Positions 1 to 4,716 are shown, counted from the stretch's first letter. The stretch is DNA of 5,489 nt from Oscillospiraceae bacterium (GCA_016296045.1 JAEDKB010000124.1:1-5489), one strand, 5' to 3'. A program made the numbers and translations. The notes: a model not told the origin generated them from the letters alone.

Positions 1-1027
1 CGCTCAGACGTTCATACTCCTTGCAGTCAGCCGAAACCTTTTCCTTTGCCTGCGTACCGTTCAATCCTGCAAAATACGGCGGCTCAGACGGCTTTTCCAC
101 CTCGCTCGGGCCGAACGCCGCTTCCATTTTCGCCGTTTGCAGATTGCTCTGCGCGCTGTCGAGTCTGCGCTGCAAATCGCGCAGCTCCGCTTCCTCCGGA
201 AGCATGGCGACGGTCTGAGAAAGACGCTTGCACAAGGACTCCTGCTCCTGTGTCTTTTCCTCCAATTCCGTCAGTCCGGCACGTTTTTTCGCCTGCTGCG
301 CACGCGCAATACGCGCTTGCAGCGCCTCCAGACGGGCAAGCTCCTTCGCCGTTTCCTCTTTTTTCGCGCTCAGACGCATTGCCTCCTCCTGCATGAGATA
401 CAGCTCATCCAGATCGCCGCGGACGCTTTTAAGCTGCGCGGTCAGCTCCGGAATTTTTCCGGCGCGGCCGTTGAGCGCGTTTTTCCGTTTTTTCAGCAGA
501 TTTTCCAGCTCCGAGTAGGATTTCGCGCCGTCCTCACCCGTACTGACAAGTGCGCTGAGCCGTTTTTCCAGCTCGGCGTCGCCGGATACCGCCAGACCGA
601 GCTGACGGATAAAGGCGGTACGTTCAAACACACCGCGTCCTACGCCGCAAAGCATCCGTCCGCAGTTTTCTCCGGTCAGCTCCGTCACGGGGATTCCGCT
701 TTGCGTTTCATAGGCGCGGAACTCTCCCATCGGAATGCGCCGAGCTGTCGTTCGTTCAATCGTAATCTCTCTGCCGTTCCAGACCAGATCGACAGCGCCC
801 TCCATGGCGCTCCCGTCCCATGGACGATAGCGTTCCTTGATCGGAAGTCCTTGGTTGGTAAGGTTTGCGCGTTCGGAGGTGTCCACGCCGTAAAGCATCG
901 ACACCAAAAACGCGCTCCAGGTCGATTTTCCCGCTTCATTCGGCAGGGTGAGCAGATTCATCCCCTCGTGCAGCTCCAGCGTATCGTGGAGCTTTCCGAA
1001 GGAAGCGCGCATTCTCTTAATAATCAC
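1..1027 (-). CDS. SbcC/Rad50-like (YhaN-type) AAA ATPase, N-terminal part, truncated by window edge
   Basis: This is the N-terminal 342 codons of a Rad50/SbcC/YhaN-type ATPase; the C-terminal half lies outside the window. Such proteins pair with an Mre11/SbcD nuclease and use ATP to open or close a clamp at DNA ends. The start GTG (1027-1025) is preferred over ATG 1012-1010. It has AAGGGAGG seven bases upstream, overlaps the previous stop as GTGA, and gives the expected N-terminus MIIKRMRASFGKLHDTLEL. Residues 28-36 (LPNEAGKST) are the Walker A loop in the NEAGKST form usual for YhaN-like proteins, but the first glycine is Leu. Residues about 47-170 complete the first ATPase lobe. From about residue 170 onwards the chain is rich in Glu, Lys, Leu, Ala and Arg with heptad character, matching the start of the long coiled coil. 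The frame is open to the edge. The family call is secure; whether to name it sbcC or yhaN is not. Confidence 0.87.
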   Translation of the reverse strand, partial: MIIKRMRASFGKLHDTLELHEGMNLLTLPNEAGKSTWSAFLVSMLYGVDTSERANLTNQGLPIKERYRPWDGSAMEGAVDLVWNGREITIERTTARRIPMGEFRAYETQSGIPVTELTGENCGRMLCGVGRGVFERTAFIRQLGLAVSGDAELEKRLSALVSTGEDGAKSYSELENLLKKRKNALNGRAGKIPELTAQLKSVRGDLDELYLMQEEAMRLSAKKEETAKELARLEALQARIARAQQAKKRAGLTELEEKTQEQESLCKRLSQTVAMLPEEAELRDLQRRLDSAQSNLQTAKMEAAFGPSEVEKPSEPPYFAGLNGTQAKEKVSADCKEYERLS

Positions 1028-2091
1028 AGCGCCGCCTCCCTTCCGTCCATCAGCGCGGTGACAAGCCTTGCCGCCGCCGCGATTTTTCGTTTTTGGTCTT
1101 CCTCCTCGGCTTGTTCATAGCGCGCTTTCAGGTCGCTGAGAAAATGTCCTCTCAGGGTATCCTCTCCGGCAGCAGCCCAAAGCGCCTGCTTCGGAACGGT
1201 TCGGTCTCGAACGGACAGAAAATAAAATTTCTCCCTCAATTCCGCTTCCAGCGCCGCAGCGTCCACACCCTCGGCCTCTCCGATCAGAATGATGCGGTAG
1301 CAGTCGTTTTCCGTATGCTCCGGCAGCGCGGCACGGACGGAGGAAAGCGCGTTTTCCCCGACCGGCACACGGAGAATCTCATACTTCCGCACATCCAAAG
1401 GCACAAACTGCGTTTTGCATCCGTTTTCAGAAAGCGTGACCTGCAAAACGCCCTTTTGCCCGCATTCGTCAAAGCCGCGCCCCATCAGGCAGCCCGGCCA
1501 CGCGCAGGTTGTTCTGCCGAAGCGTTTCTCGTCGCGCAAATGGACATGACCAAGCGCAAGATAATCCAAGCCGGAAGCTGCAATATCCTCGGCAGAAATA
1601 GAATTGTAGACCGAATTTGCCTGCAAATCTCCATGCAAAAGCATGAGATTGACGGTTTCCGGATTTTTTGCGCGGAAGCCCCGCAGAAGCGGCGGACATT
1701 CCGGCGCGGTAAAGGCGGCGCCGTAGACATCGCAGCCGTTCAGATGCACGCAGGAAATTTCGGAGCTTGTAAAAATATGGACATTGTCTCCCCACGGTTC
1801 CGTCAGGTAGGGAGAGCCCTCGGTCAGATAATCGTGGTTGCCGGGCGCAATAAAAATCTGCGCCCGAACCGAGGCAAAAAAGCGTTTCAGCGCATCGAGG
1901 GTATCGCGGTAGATCCGTGCGCTGTCAAACAGATCGCCCGGCAGCAGCACAAGGTCGCATCCCTCACAAAGCTTTGTCAACTGTTCCAGAACGCGGCGCT
2001 GTTCGCGTCTGCGCTCCGATGCCTTTTCCGGCGGCAGGGAGGAAAACGCGGAATCTAAATGAAAATCCGCAGCGTGAAGAATTTTAATCAT
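1024..2091 (-). CDS. SbcD/Mre11/YhaO-like metallophosphoesterase, DNA repair exonuclease
   Basis: A 355-residue calcineurin-like metallophosphoesterase of the SbcD/Mre11/YhaO group, expected to be a Mn-dependent DNA nuclease subunit acting in the cytoplasm with the ATPase encoded just downstream. The metal-binding motifs are in the usual order: Asp9-x-His11 (HAADFHLD), Gly-Asp53 (LLPGDLFD), Asn85-His86-Asp (APGNHD), His153 (LLHGD) and His182/His184 (LGHVH). Residues about 215-355 form the less conserved C-terminal part used for partner or DNA contacts in this family. The reading frame stays open upstream to an ATG at 2187, but that extension lies inside ymdB and has no family resemblance. ATG 2091 starts MIKILHAADFHLD, the canonical N-terminus, with GAGAGGG nine bases upstream. 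It overlaps the ymdB stop by eight bases (ATGATTAA) and its TGA overlaps the next GTG. Family assignment is firm; substrate is inferred. Confidence 0.9.
   Translation of the reverse strand: MIKILHAADFHLDSAFSSLPPEKASERRREQRRVLEQLTKLCEGCDLVLLPGDLFDSARIYRDTLDALKRFFASVRAQIFIAPGNHDYLTEGSPYLTEPWGDNVHIFTSSEISCVHLNGCDVYGAAFTAPECPPLLRGFRAKNPETVNLMLLHGDLQANSVYNSISAEDIAASGLDYLALGHVHLRDEKRFGRTTCAWPGCLMGRGFDECGQKGVLQVTLSENGCKTQFVPLDVRKYEILRVPVGENALSSVRAALPEHTENDCYRIILIGEAEGVDAAALEAELREKFYFLSVRDRTVPKQALWAAAGEDTLRGHFLSDLKARYEQAEEEDQKRKIAAAARLVTALMDGREAAL
1035..1042 (-). promoter_or_regulatory. Ribosome binding site deciding the GTG start of the ATPase gene
   Basis: On the minus strand AAGGGAGG lies seven bases before the GTG at 1027, inside the end of the nuclease gene. 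It is a strong match to the anti-Shine-Dalgarno sequence. The alternative ATG at 1012 would be 22 bases away, so this site picks the GTG start. Confidence 0.75.
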
Positions 2092-2860
2092 GCAGCACCA
2101 CCCTCTCTGCCTTTGTGCAGCGGCCCGTATCGGCATCGACCGTAAAAACGCAGCCTTCGAGCTTACACGGTCCGGGTGCCGGCTCATAGCGGCCGGTCAG
2201 CTCACCGCGAAATTTGCTCACGGACAGCTCGGGGCGAATGCCTAAGACGGAATCCCTCGGTCCGGTCATGCCCAGATCGGTCAGATAGCCCGTTCCCCGG
2301 GGAAGAATCTGTTCATCGGCGGTCTGCACATGGGTGTGCGTTCCCCAGACCGCGCTGACCTTGCCATCCAGCATCCAGCCCATTGCGAGCTTTTCCGACG
2401 TTGCTTCCGCGTGAAGCTCCACAAAAATCAGCCTTGTTTCCATGCGCTTGAGAATCCGTTCGACCGCCAAAAAGGGATTGTCGGGCGAATAATCCATTCC
2501 GACACGACCGATCAGGTCGATCACGGCGACATCACCGAACTGCGTTGCATAGACTCCCCAGCCGCGGCCGGGCTGCAGCGGTGAAAGATTTGCGGGACGG
2601 AGCACCTCTTTTGAGGCGGCAAGATAGGGCACCAGCTCCCGTCTGCCCCAGGTATGGTTGCCCATGGTAATCACATCGGCACCGGCATCGAGCATCTCGT
2701 CTGCCTGCCGCGGCGTCATGCCGAGAACCGATGCGTTTTCTCCGTTCACAACGCAAAAATCAATATTCCGTTCGCGGCGGAGGGCACGAAGCTGCCGTTT
2801 CAGATATTCCAAGCCGCTCGGCGCGACCACATCGCCGACTGCAAGCACTTTCATTTCCAT
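2084..2860 (-). CDS. ymdB: YmdB-like metallophosphoesterase (TIGR00282 family)
   Basis: A 258-residue protein of the YmdB family; the Bacillus subtilis member is a 2',3'-cyclic-nucleotide phosphodiesterase affecting biofilm and motility gene expression and RNA turnover. All ligand residues of the two-metal site are present: Asp10 (VGDVV), Glu41 and Asn42 (VNGENAS), Asn68 and His69 (MGNHTW), His150 (LHAEATSEK), and His175 and His177 (GTHTHVQTAD). The conserved C-terminal segment TDLGMTGPRDSVLG (194-207) is also there, and the length matches the family. The start at 2860 has AGGGGG eight bases upstream; Met3 at 2854 would be 14 bases away and is less likely. It is the first gene of a leftward operon behind a strong promoter, and its last bases overlap the nuclease start. 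The metal-site assignments rest on family knowledge and visible motifs. The link to DNA repair is only by position. Confidence 0.92.
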   Translation of the reverse strand: MEMKVLAVGDVVAPSGLEYLKRQLRALRRERNIDFCVVNGENASVLGMTPRQADEMLDAGADVITMGNHTWGRRELVPYLAASKEVLRPANLSPLQPGRGWGVYATQFGDVAVIDLIGRVGMDYSPDNPFLAVERILKRMETRLIFVELHAEATSEKLAMGWMLDGKVSAVWGTHTHVQTADEQILPRGTGYLTDLGMTGPRDSVLGIRPELSVSKFRGELTGRYEPAPGPCKLEGCVFTVDADTGRCTKAERVVLHD

Positions 2861-2868
2861 TGGGTCTT

Positions 2869-2874
2869 CCCCCT
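2869..2874 (-). promoter_or_regulatory. Ribosome binding site of ymdB
   Basis: AGGGGG on the minus strand, eight bases before the ATG at 2860. The spacing favours that ATG over the in-frame ATG two codons later. Confidence 0.65.
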
Positions 2875-2902
2875 AACAGATCATTCGTTTCTTTTCTATT
2901 AT

Positions 2903-2931
2903 ATTATACCGAAAAACGACGATTAGTACAA
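2903..2931 (-). promoter_or_regulatory. Sigma-A-type promoter of the ymdB-nuclease-ATPase operon
   Basis: On the minus strand TTGTAC (2931-2926) is followed after exactly 17 bases by a perfect TATAAT (2908-2903). Transcription would start near 2896, giving a leader of about 36 bases before the ymdB ATG. The -10 box, spacing and position are all near ideal. No other promoter is obvious for the three tightly packed genes, so this should drive all of them. Confidence 0.82.
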
Positions 2932-2975
2932 GCATCCCGTTCCGCTTTTTTCGACCCGTTGCGGCAGGAATGCTT

Positions 2976-2993
2976 ATTTCCCGTTTATTTCCC
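2976..2993 (+). promoter_or_regulatory. Two direct ATTTCCC half-sites, candidate Noc operator
   Basis: ATTTCCC occurs at 2976-2982 and 2987-2993, 11 bases apart start to start, so both lie on the same face of the helix. ATTTCCC is the half-site of the Bacillus Noc-binding palindrome ATTTCCCGGGAAAT, and the next gene is noc-like. The opposite half GGGAAAT is absent, so this is not a complete site. Binding is an inference. Confidence 0.3.
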
Positions 2994-3001
2994 AAGATGT
3001 G

Positions 3002-3026
3002 GTGGTTTTATTTGTGTAAAAACCAC
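3002..3026. repeat. Short perfect inverted repeat upstream of noc
   Basis: GTGGTTTT (3002-3009) and AAAACCAC (3019-3026) are a perfect 8-base inverted repeat around a 9-base centre. It lies between the two divergent promoters and could be an operator. No T-run follows the right arm, so it is not a terminator. Confidence 0.45.
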
Positions 3027-3056
3027 AATTTGTTGTGTTTCACGCCCCTGCTTTCG

Positions 3057-3085
3057 TGGAATTTCGCATGGAATTCGGATAGAAT
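3057..3085 (+). promoter_or_regulatory. Possible noc promoter
   Basis: TAGAAT at 3080-3085 is a fair -10 box. A weak -35 candidate, TGGAAT, lies 17 bases upstream at 3057-3062. A start near 3092 would leave about 30 bases before the noc ATG. The -35 match is poor, so activation or autoregulation may be involved, or the true promoter may lie elsewhere in 2932-3110. Confidence 0.35.
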
Positions 3086-3107
3086 ATGGAGTGGAGAGAA
3101 TTGTACG

Positions 3108-3115
3108 AAAGGGGG
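3108..3115 (+). promoter_or_regulatory. Ribosome binding site fixing the noc start
   Basis: AAAGGGGG lies seven bases before the ATG at 3123. The upstream in-frame ATG at 2970 has no site at a workable distance, so this one decides the start. Confidence 0.7.
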
Positions 3116-3122
3116 CGACCGG

Positions 3123-3932
3123 ATGCGAAAAGGCCGGTGCCTGCTGGAAAATGGGCGCATCCTTTATCTGCCGATCCGGCAGATCCGCCCGAACCCGTCG
3201 CAGCCGCGCAAAATTTTTGACCCCGAAAGTCTGCGCGAGCTCGCTTCGAGTATCGAGCAGTACGGAATTTTACAGCCGTTGACGGTCAGACGCCGTTTGG
3301 GAGAATATGAGCTGGTCGCCGGCGAGCGACGACTCCGGGCAGCCAAAATTGCAGGATGCACCGAGGTTCCCTGCATTTTGCTGACGGTCGATGAGGAGCA
3401 ATCCGGCATGGTCGCGCTGGTGGAAAATCTACAGCGCAGGGACTTGGATTACATAGAAGAGGCGCAGGGGCTGGCACGGCTGATGCGGCTGTACGGTCTG
3501 AATCAGGAGCAGGCGGCTCAACGGGTGGGAAAAAGTCAGAGTGCCGTTGCAAACAAGCTGCGTCTGCTGCGGCACAGTCCGGAAATGCTGGAAAAGCTTC
3601 GCGAATACCAGCTTTCCGAACGCCATGCCCGCGCACTTTTAAGGCTTCCGACCGAGGAGGAGCGTCTGGAAGTCTTGGCAGTCGTGGTAAAACAGCAGTT
3701 AAATGTGGCAAAAACCGAGGCGTACATCGACGCGTATCTGGAAAAACAGCGCACGCAGGAACCGAAACGGGGTCTGCGGAAGCTGATCGTTCGGGATGTG
3801 CGGCTGTTTCTCAACAGCGTCAATCATTCTCTGGAATTGGTACGCAGTGCGGGAATTCAGGCCGAGTCGCGTCAGGAGGAGACGGACAGCGAAATCGTCC
3901 TGACCATACGGCTGCCGAAACGCACCGGGTAG
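3123..3932 (+). CDS. noc: Noc-like ParB-family nucleoid occlusion protein
   Basis: A 269-residue ParB/Spo0J-superfamily protein that resembles Noc more than ParB. Known Noc proteins bind dispersed sites, load as CTP-dependent sliding clamps, and block division over the nucleoid. The N-terminal CTPase domain (about 13-110) shows NPSQPR (24-29), GERRLRA (67-73) and ENLQRRDL (101-108), the nucleotide-contacting boxes. A helix-turn-helix region at 126-149 (GLNQEQAAQRVGKSQSAVAN then KLRLL) is followed by SERHARALL (165-173) and LNV-KTE, all typical of Noc. The C-terminal dimer segment (DVRLFLNSVNHSLELVRSAG and a final TIRLPKRTG) also matches Noc. The first 12 residues lack the Phe-rich membrane-binding helix of Bacillus Noc. 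No parA or rsmG neighbour is visible, and the gene is divergent from the ymdB operon. A ParB call is the main alternative. Confidence 0.86.
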   Translation: MRKGRCLLENGRILYLPIRQIRPNPSQPRKIFDPESLRELASSIEQYGILQPLTVRRRLGEYELVAGERRLRAAKIAGCTEVPCILLTVDEEQSGMVALVENLQRRDLDYIEEAQGLARLMRLYGLNQEQAAQRVGKSQSAVANKLRLLRHSPEMLEKLREYQLSERHARALLRLPTEEERLEVLAVVVKQQLNVAKTEAYIDAYLEKQRTQEPKRGLRKLIVRDVRLFLNSVNHSLELVRSAGIQAESRQEETDSEIVLTIRLPKRTG

Positions 3933-3938
3933 GGATTA

Positions 3939-3967
3939 CGGGCAAGTCTTTCAAGGAGGCTTGCCCG
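3939..3967 (+). repeat. GU-rich hairpin just after noc, left outer repeat
   Basis: Starting seven bases after the noc stop, CGGGCAAG (3939-3946) pairs with CTTGCCCG (3960-3967). When read as plus-strand RNA the stem extends to 13 pairs, including three G-U pairs, with loop CAA. No T-run follows, so it is not a classical intrinsic terminator, though it may protect the noc mRNA 3' end. It is a diverged copy of the terminator hairpin at 4506-4534. Confidence 0.6.
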
Positions 3968-3991
3968 CCAGACTGTCGATAAAGGTCCAAA
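3968..3991 (+). repeat. Left arm of a long-distance imperfect inverted repeat
   Basis: The 24 bases beginning CCAGACTGTCGATAAAGG match the reverse complement of 4448-4472 with two mismatches and one single-base gap. Together with the adjoining hairpins this makes extended inverted arms around the repeat-filled interior. Arms of this kind occur at the ends of small non-autonomous elements, but no target duplication was recognised. Confidence 0.55.
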
Positions 3992-4022
3992 CCGTCAAAA
4001 TATCGTAATGCTCTCTCCCTTT

Positions 4023-4058
4023 GTCATTCTGAGGAACGAAGTGACGAAGAATCTTTTC
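4023..4058 (+). repeat. REP-like repeat, copy A (left half only)
   Basis: A 36-base segment starting GTCATTCTGAGGAACGAAG is identical to the left arm of copy C (4212-4247). The right arm, ending CTCAGGATGAC, is missing, so this copy is a half-element. It resembles the short palindromic extragenic repeats scattered through many gut Firmicute genomes; that resemblance is from memory. Confidence 0.65.
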
Positions 4059-4077
4059 AGTTCTCTCCCCTCTTTTT

Positions 4078-4156
4078 GTCATTCCGAGGAGCAAAGCGAC
4101 GAGAAATCTGTTTTCTATCGATACTGCGAAGATCCTTCGCTGACGCTCAGGATGAC
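4078..4156 (+). repeat. REP-like palindromic repeat, copy B
   Basis: A 79-base unit whose ends are imperfect inverted repeats: GTCATTCCGAG at the left and CTCAGGATGAC at the right. Its right half is nearly identical to that of copy C, while the left half has diverged (for example GAGAAATC in place of GAAGAATC). It can fold as a long imperfect hairpin. Confidence 0.7.
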
Positions 4157-4211
4157 ACGGGAAGAAACTCTGACAGAAATCTTGAATTTTTTCTGGGACA
4201 CATCCGCCTAT

Positions 4212-4291
4212 GTCATTCTGAGGAACGAAGTGACGAAGAATCTTTTCTCTTTCGATACTGCGAAGATCCTTCGCTGAACGCTCAGGATGAC
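4212..4291 (+). repeat. REP-like palindromic repeat, copy C
   Basis: An 80-base unit with outer arms GTCATTCTGAG and CTCAGGATGAC, and inner arms CGAAGAATCTT (4234-4244) and AAGATCCTTCG (4263-4273). Each pair has one non-Watson-Crick position. An unpaired segment separates outer and inner stems. The match to copy B continues past the right end (ACACGG). It is an insertion-type repeat rather than a gene. Confidence 0.72.
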
Positions 4292-4394
4292 ACGGTAGGA
4301 AAGCTTATTTCAGCATTGACACATATATGCTTTCTTGGCATCCAAATACGAAAGCAGTCGAACCGCTTGCCGCGCAAGCATTTTGACTTACCGC

Positions 4395-4442
4395 GCAACT
4401 CACACTCTACCGTACCTGTGTACGCCGACGAGTGTGAGTTGC
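4395..4442. repeat. Perfect 13-base inverted repeat with nested inner stem
   Basis: GCAACTCACACTC (4395-4407) is the exact reverse complement of 4430-4442. Inside the 22-base centre, CGTAC (4411-4415) and GTACG (4420-4424) form a second perfect stem around CTGT. This is well beyond what chance gives in a short region. No T-run follows directly. Confidence 0.75.
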
Positions 4443-4447
4443 TTGTC

Positions 4448-4472
4448 TTTGGAGCCTTTCTCAACAGTCTGG
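4448..4472 (+). repeat. Right arm of the long-distance imperfect inverted repeat
   Basis: These 25 bases, ending CTCAACAGTCTGG, are the reverse-complement partner of 3968-3991. The right side then carries an extra hairpin (4473-4504) before the outer hairpin, whereas on the left the two parts touch. Confidence 0.55.
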
Positions 4473-4504
4473 CAGCGTGCCGAAAATAGATTTTCGACAC
4501 GCTG
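4473..4504 (+). repeat. Hairpin inserted in the right arm
   Basis: CAGCGTG (4473-4479) pairs with CACGCTG (4498-4504), and CGAAAA (4481-4486) with TTTTCG (4491-4496). There is one C/A mismatch between them and a TAGA loop. Each arm resembles the CAGACTGTCGATAAA core of the flanking arms, suggesting nested copies of one small motif. Confidence 0.6.
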
Positions 4505-4505
4505 A

Positions 4506-4541
4506 CGGGCAGGTCTTTTCAGAAGACCTGCCCGCTTTTTT
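4506..4541 (+). terminator. Strong intrinsic terminator
   Basis: CGGGCAGGTCTT (4506-4517) pairs perfectly with AAGACCTGCCCG (4523-4534) around a five-base loop, followed by C and six T residues (4536-4541). It acts on plus-strand transcription and is not backed by a T-run in the other direction. It would end transcripts from noc or from the structured region, and insulates ppdK. Confidence 0.88.
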
Positions 4542-4656
4542 GCAAGTTTCTTTTAGAAATTATGCATCGAAACAGCCAAAGAAAAATTGCTTTGCAAAAA
4601 AAGTTTTAAGAAAAATATTTTTTTCAAGTTTTTTTACATTCTTTTGCGGAAAATAT

Positions 4657-4685
4657 TTGCAAATCGCAGGAAAATGTGCTATACT
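4657..4685 (+). promoter_or_regulatory. Extended -10 promoter of ppdK
   Basis: TTGCAA (4657-4662) is followed after 17 bases by TATACT (4680-4685), with TGC immediately before the -10, which is an extended -10 element. The preceding roughly 50 bases are rich in A and T runs like an UP element. Transcription should start near 4692, giving a leader of about 78 bases. The strength fits the abundant enzyme it precedes. Confidence 0.82.
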
Positions 4686-4716
4686 CTCTGCGCAGAAAAA
4701 ATTATCTGAAAAAGAC

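Larger units (their letters stand above)
4328..4541 (+). ncRNA. Candidate structured non-coding RNA ending in an intrinsic terminator
   Basis: Five hairpins follow one another. First, TGCTTTC+TTGG pairs with CCAA+GAAAGCA (4328-4356), with a CAT loop and a four-base bulge. Second, GCTTGC/GCAAGC has a CGC loop (4365-4379). Third is a perfect 13-base stem enclosing a 5-base inner stem (4395-4442). Fourth is a 7+6 pair stem with one mismatch (4473-4504). Fifth is the terminator (4506-4541). No open frame with a ribosome binding site runs through them. A TTGACA at 4316-4321 lacks a convincing -10, so an own promoter is not shown. I do not recognise a known RNA family. It may instead be a noc 3' untranslated region or a repeat element. 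Confidence 0.33.
3933..4656. other. Gene-free structured intergenic region between noc and ppdK
   Basis: About 720 bases with no credible coding sequence. The open frames here run through palindromic repeats, have no ribosome binding site and show no family motif. The region holds, in order, a hairpin after noc, three REP-like repeat copies, a series of hairpins ending in an intrinsic terminator, and an A/T-rich stretch (about 4550-4656) leading into the ppdK promoter. The first and last hairpins are diverged copies in inverted orientation. Confidence 0.75.

Noticed and set aside
137..1120. Long plus-strand open frame of 327 codons opposite the ATPase gene
   Set aside because: Antisense shadow of a GC-rich coding region. 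It has no ribosome binding site or family motif, and the minus frame encodes a clear Rad50/YhaN-type N-terminus.
1093..2058. Plus-strand open frame of 321 codons opposite the nuclease gene
   Set aside because: Shadow of the SbcD/YhaO-like gene, whose metal-binding motifs are all intact on the other strand.
2092..2187. Longer start (ATG 2187) for the nuclease gene
   Set aside because: The extra 32 residues overlap ymdB, have no family similarity, and the ATG at 2091 gives the canonical N-terminus with a ribosome binding site.
2931..2973. Imperfect dyad AGCATCCC ... GGAATGCT next to the operon -35 box
   Set aside because: The arms pair only with a bulge and the interior pairs poorly, too weak to call an operator without comparative data.
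3036..3044. A complete parS site
   Set aside because: Only the first nine bases of the 16-base palindrome are present; the other half is replaced by unrelated sequence.
2970..3122. Longer start (ATG 2970) for noc, adding a hydrophobic, aromatic-rich segment that could mimic a membrane helix
   Set aside because: AGGA abuts this ATG with no spacing, whereas 3123 has an ideal site. The added segment covers the half-sites and probable promoter.
4023..4291. CRISPR array
   Set aside because: Only three copies of unequal length, one a half-copy, with irregular spacing and no cas genes. They are palindromic extragenic repeats.
4316..4344. Promoter at the perfect TTGACA (4316-4321) for the structured region
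   Set aside because: No acceptable -10 box at 16-19 bases (the sequence there is CATCCA/ATCCAA), so a promoter cannot be supported from sequence alone.
4008..4489. Two overlapping plus-strand open frames (4008-4277 and 4076-4489)
   Set aside because: They translate the REP-like repeats and hairpins, giving repetitive peptides such as two CHSEE-type segments. There is no ribosome binding site.
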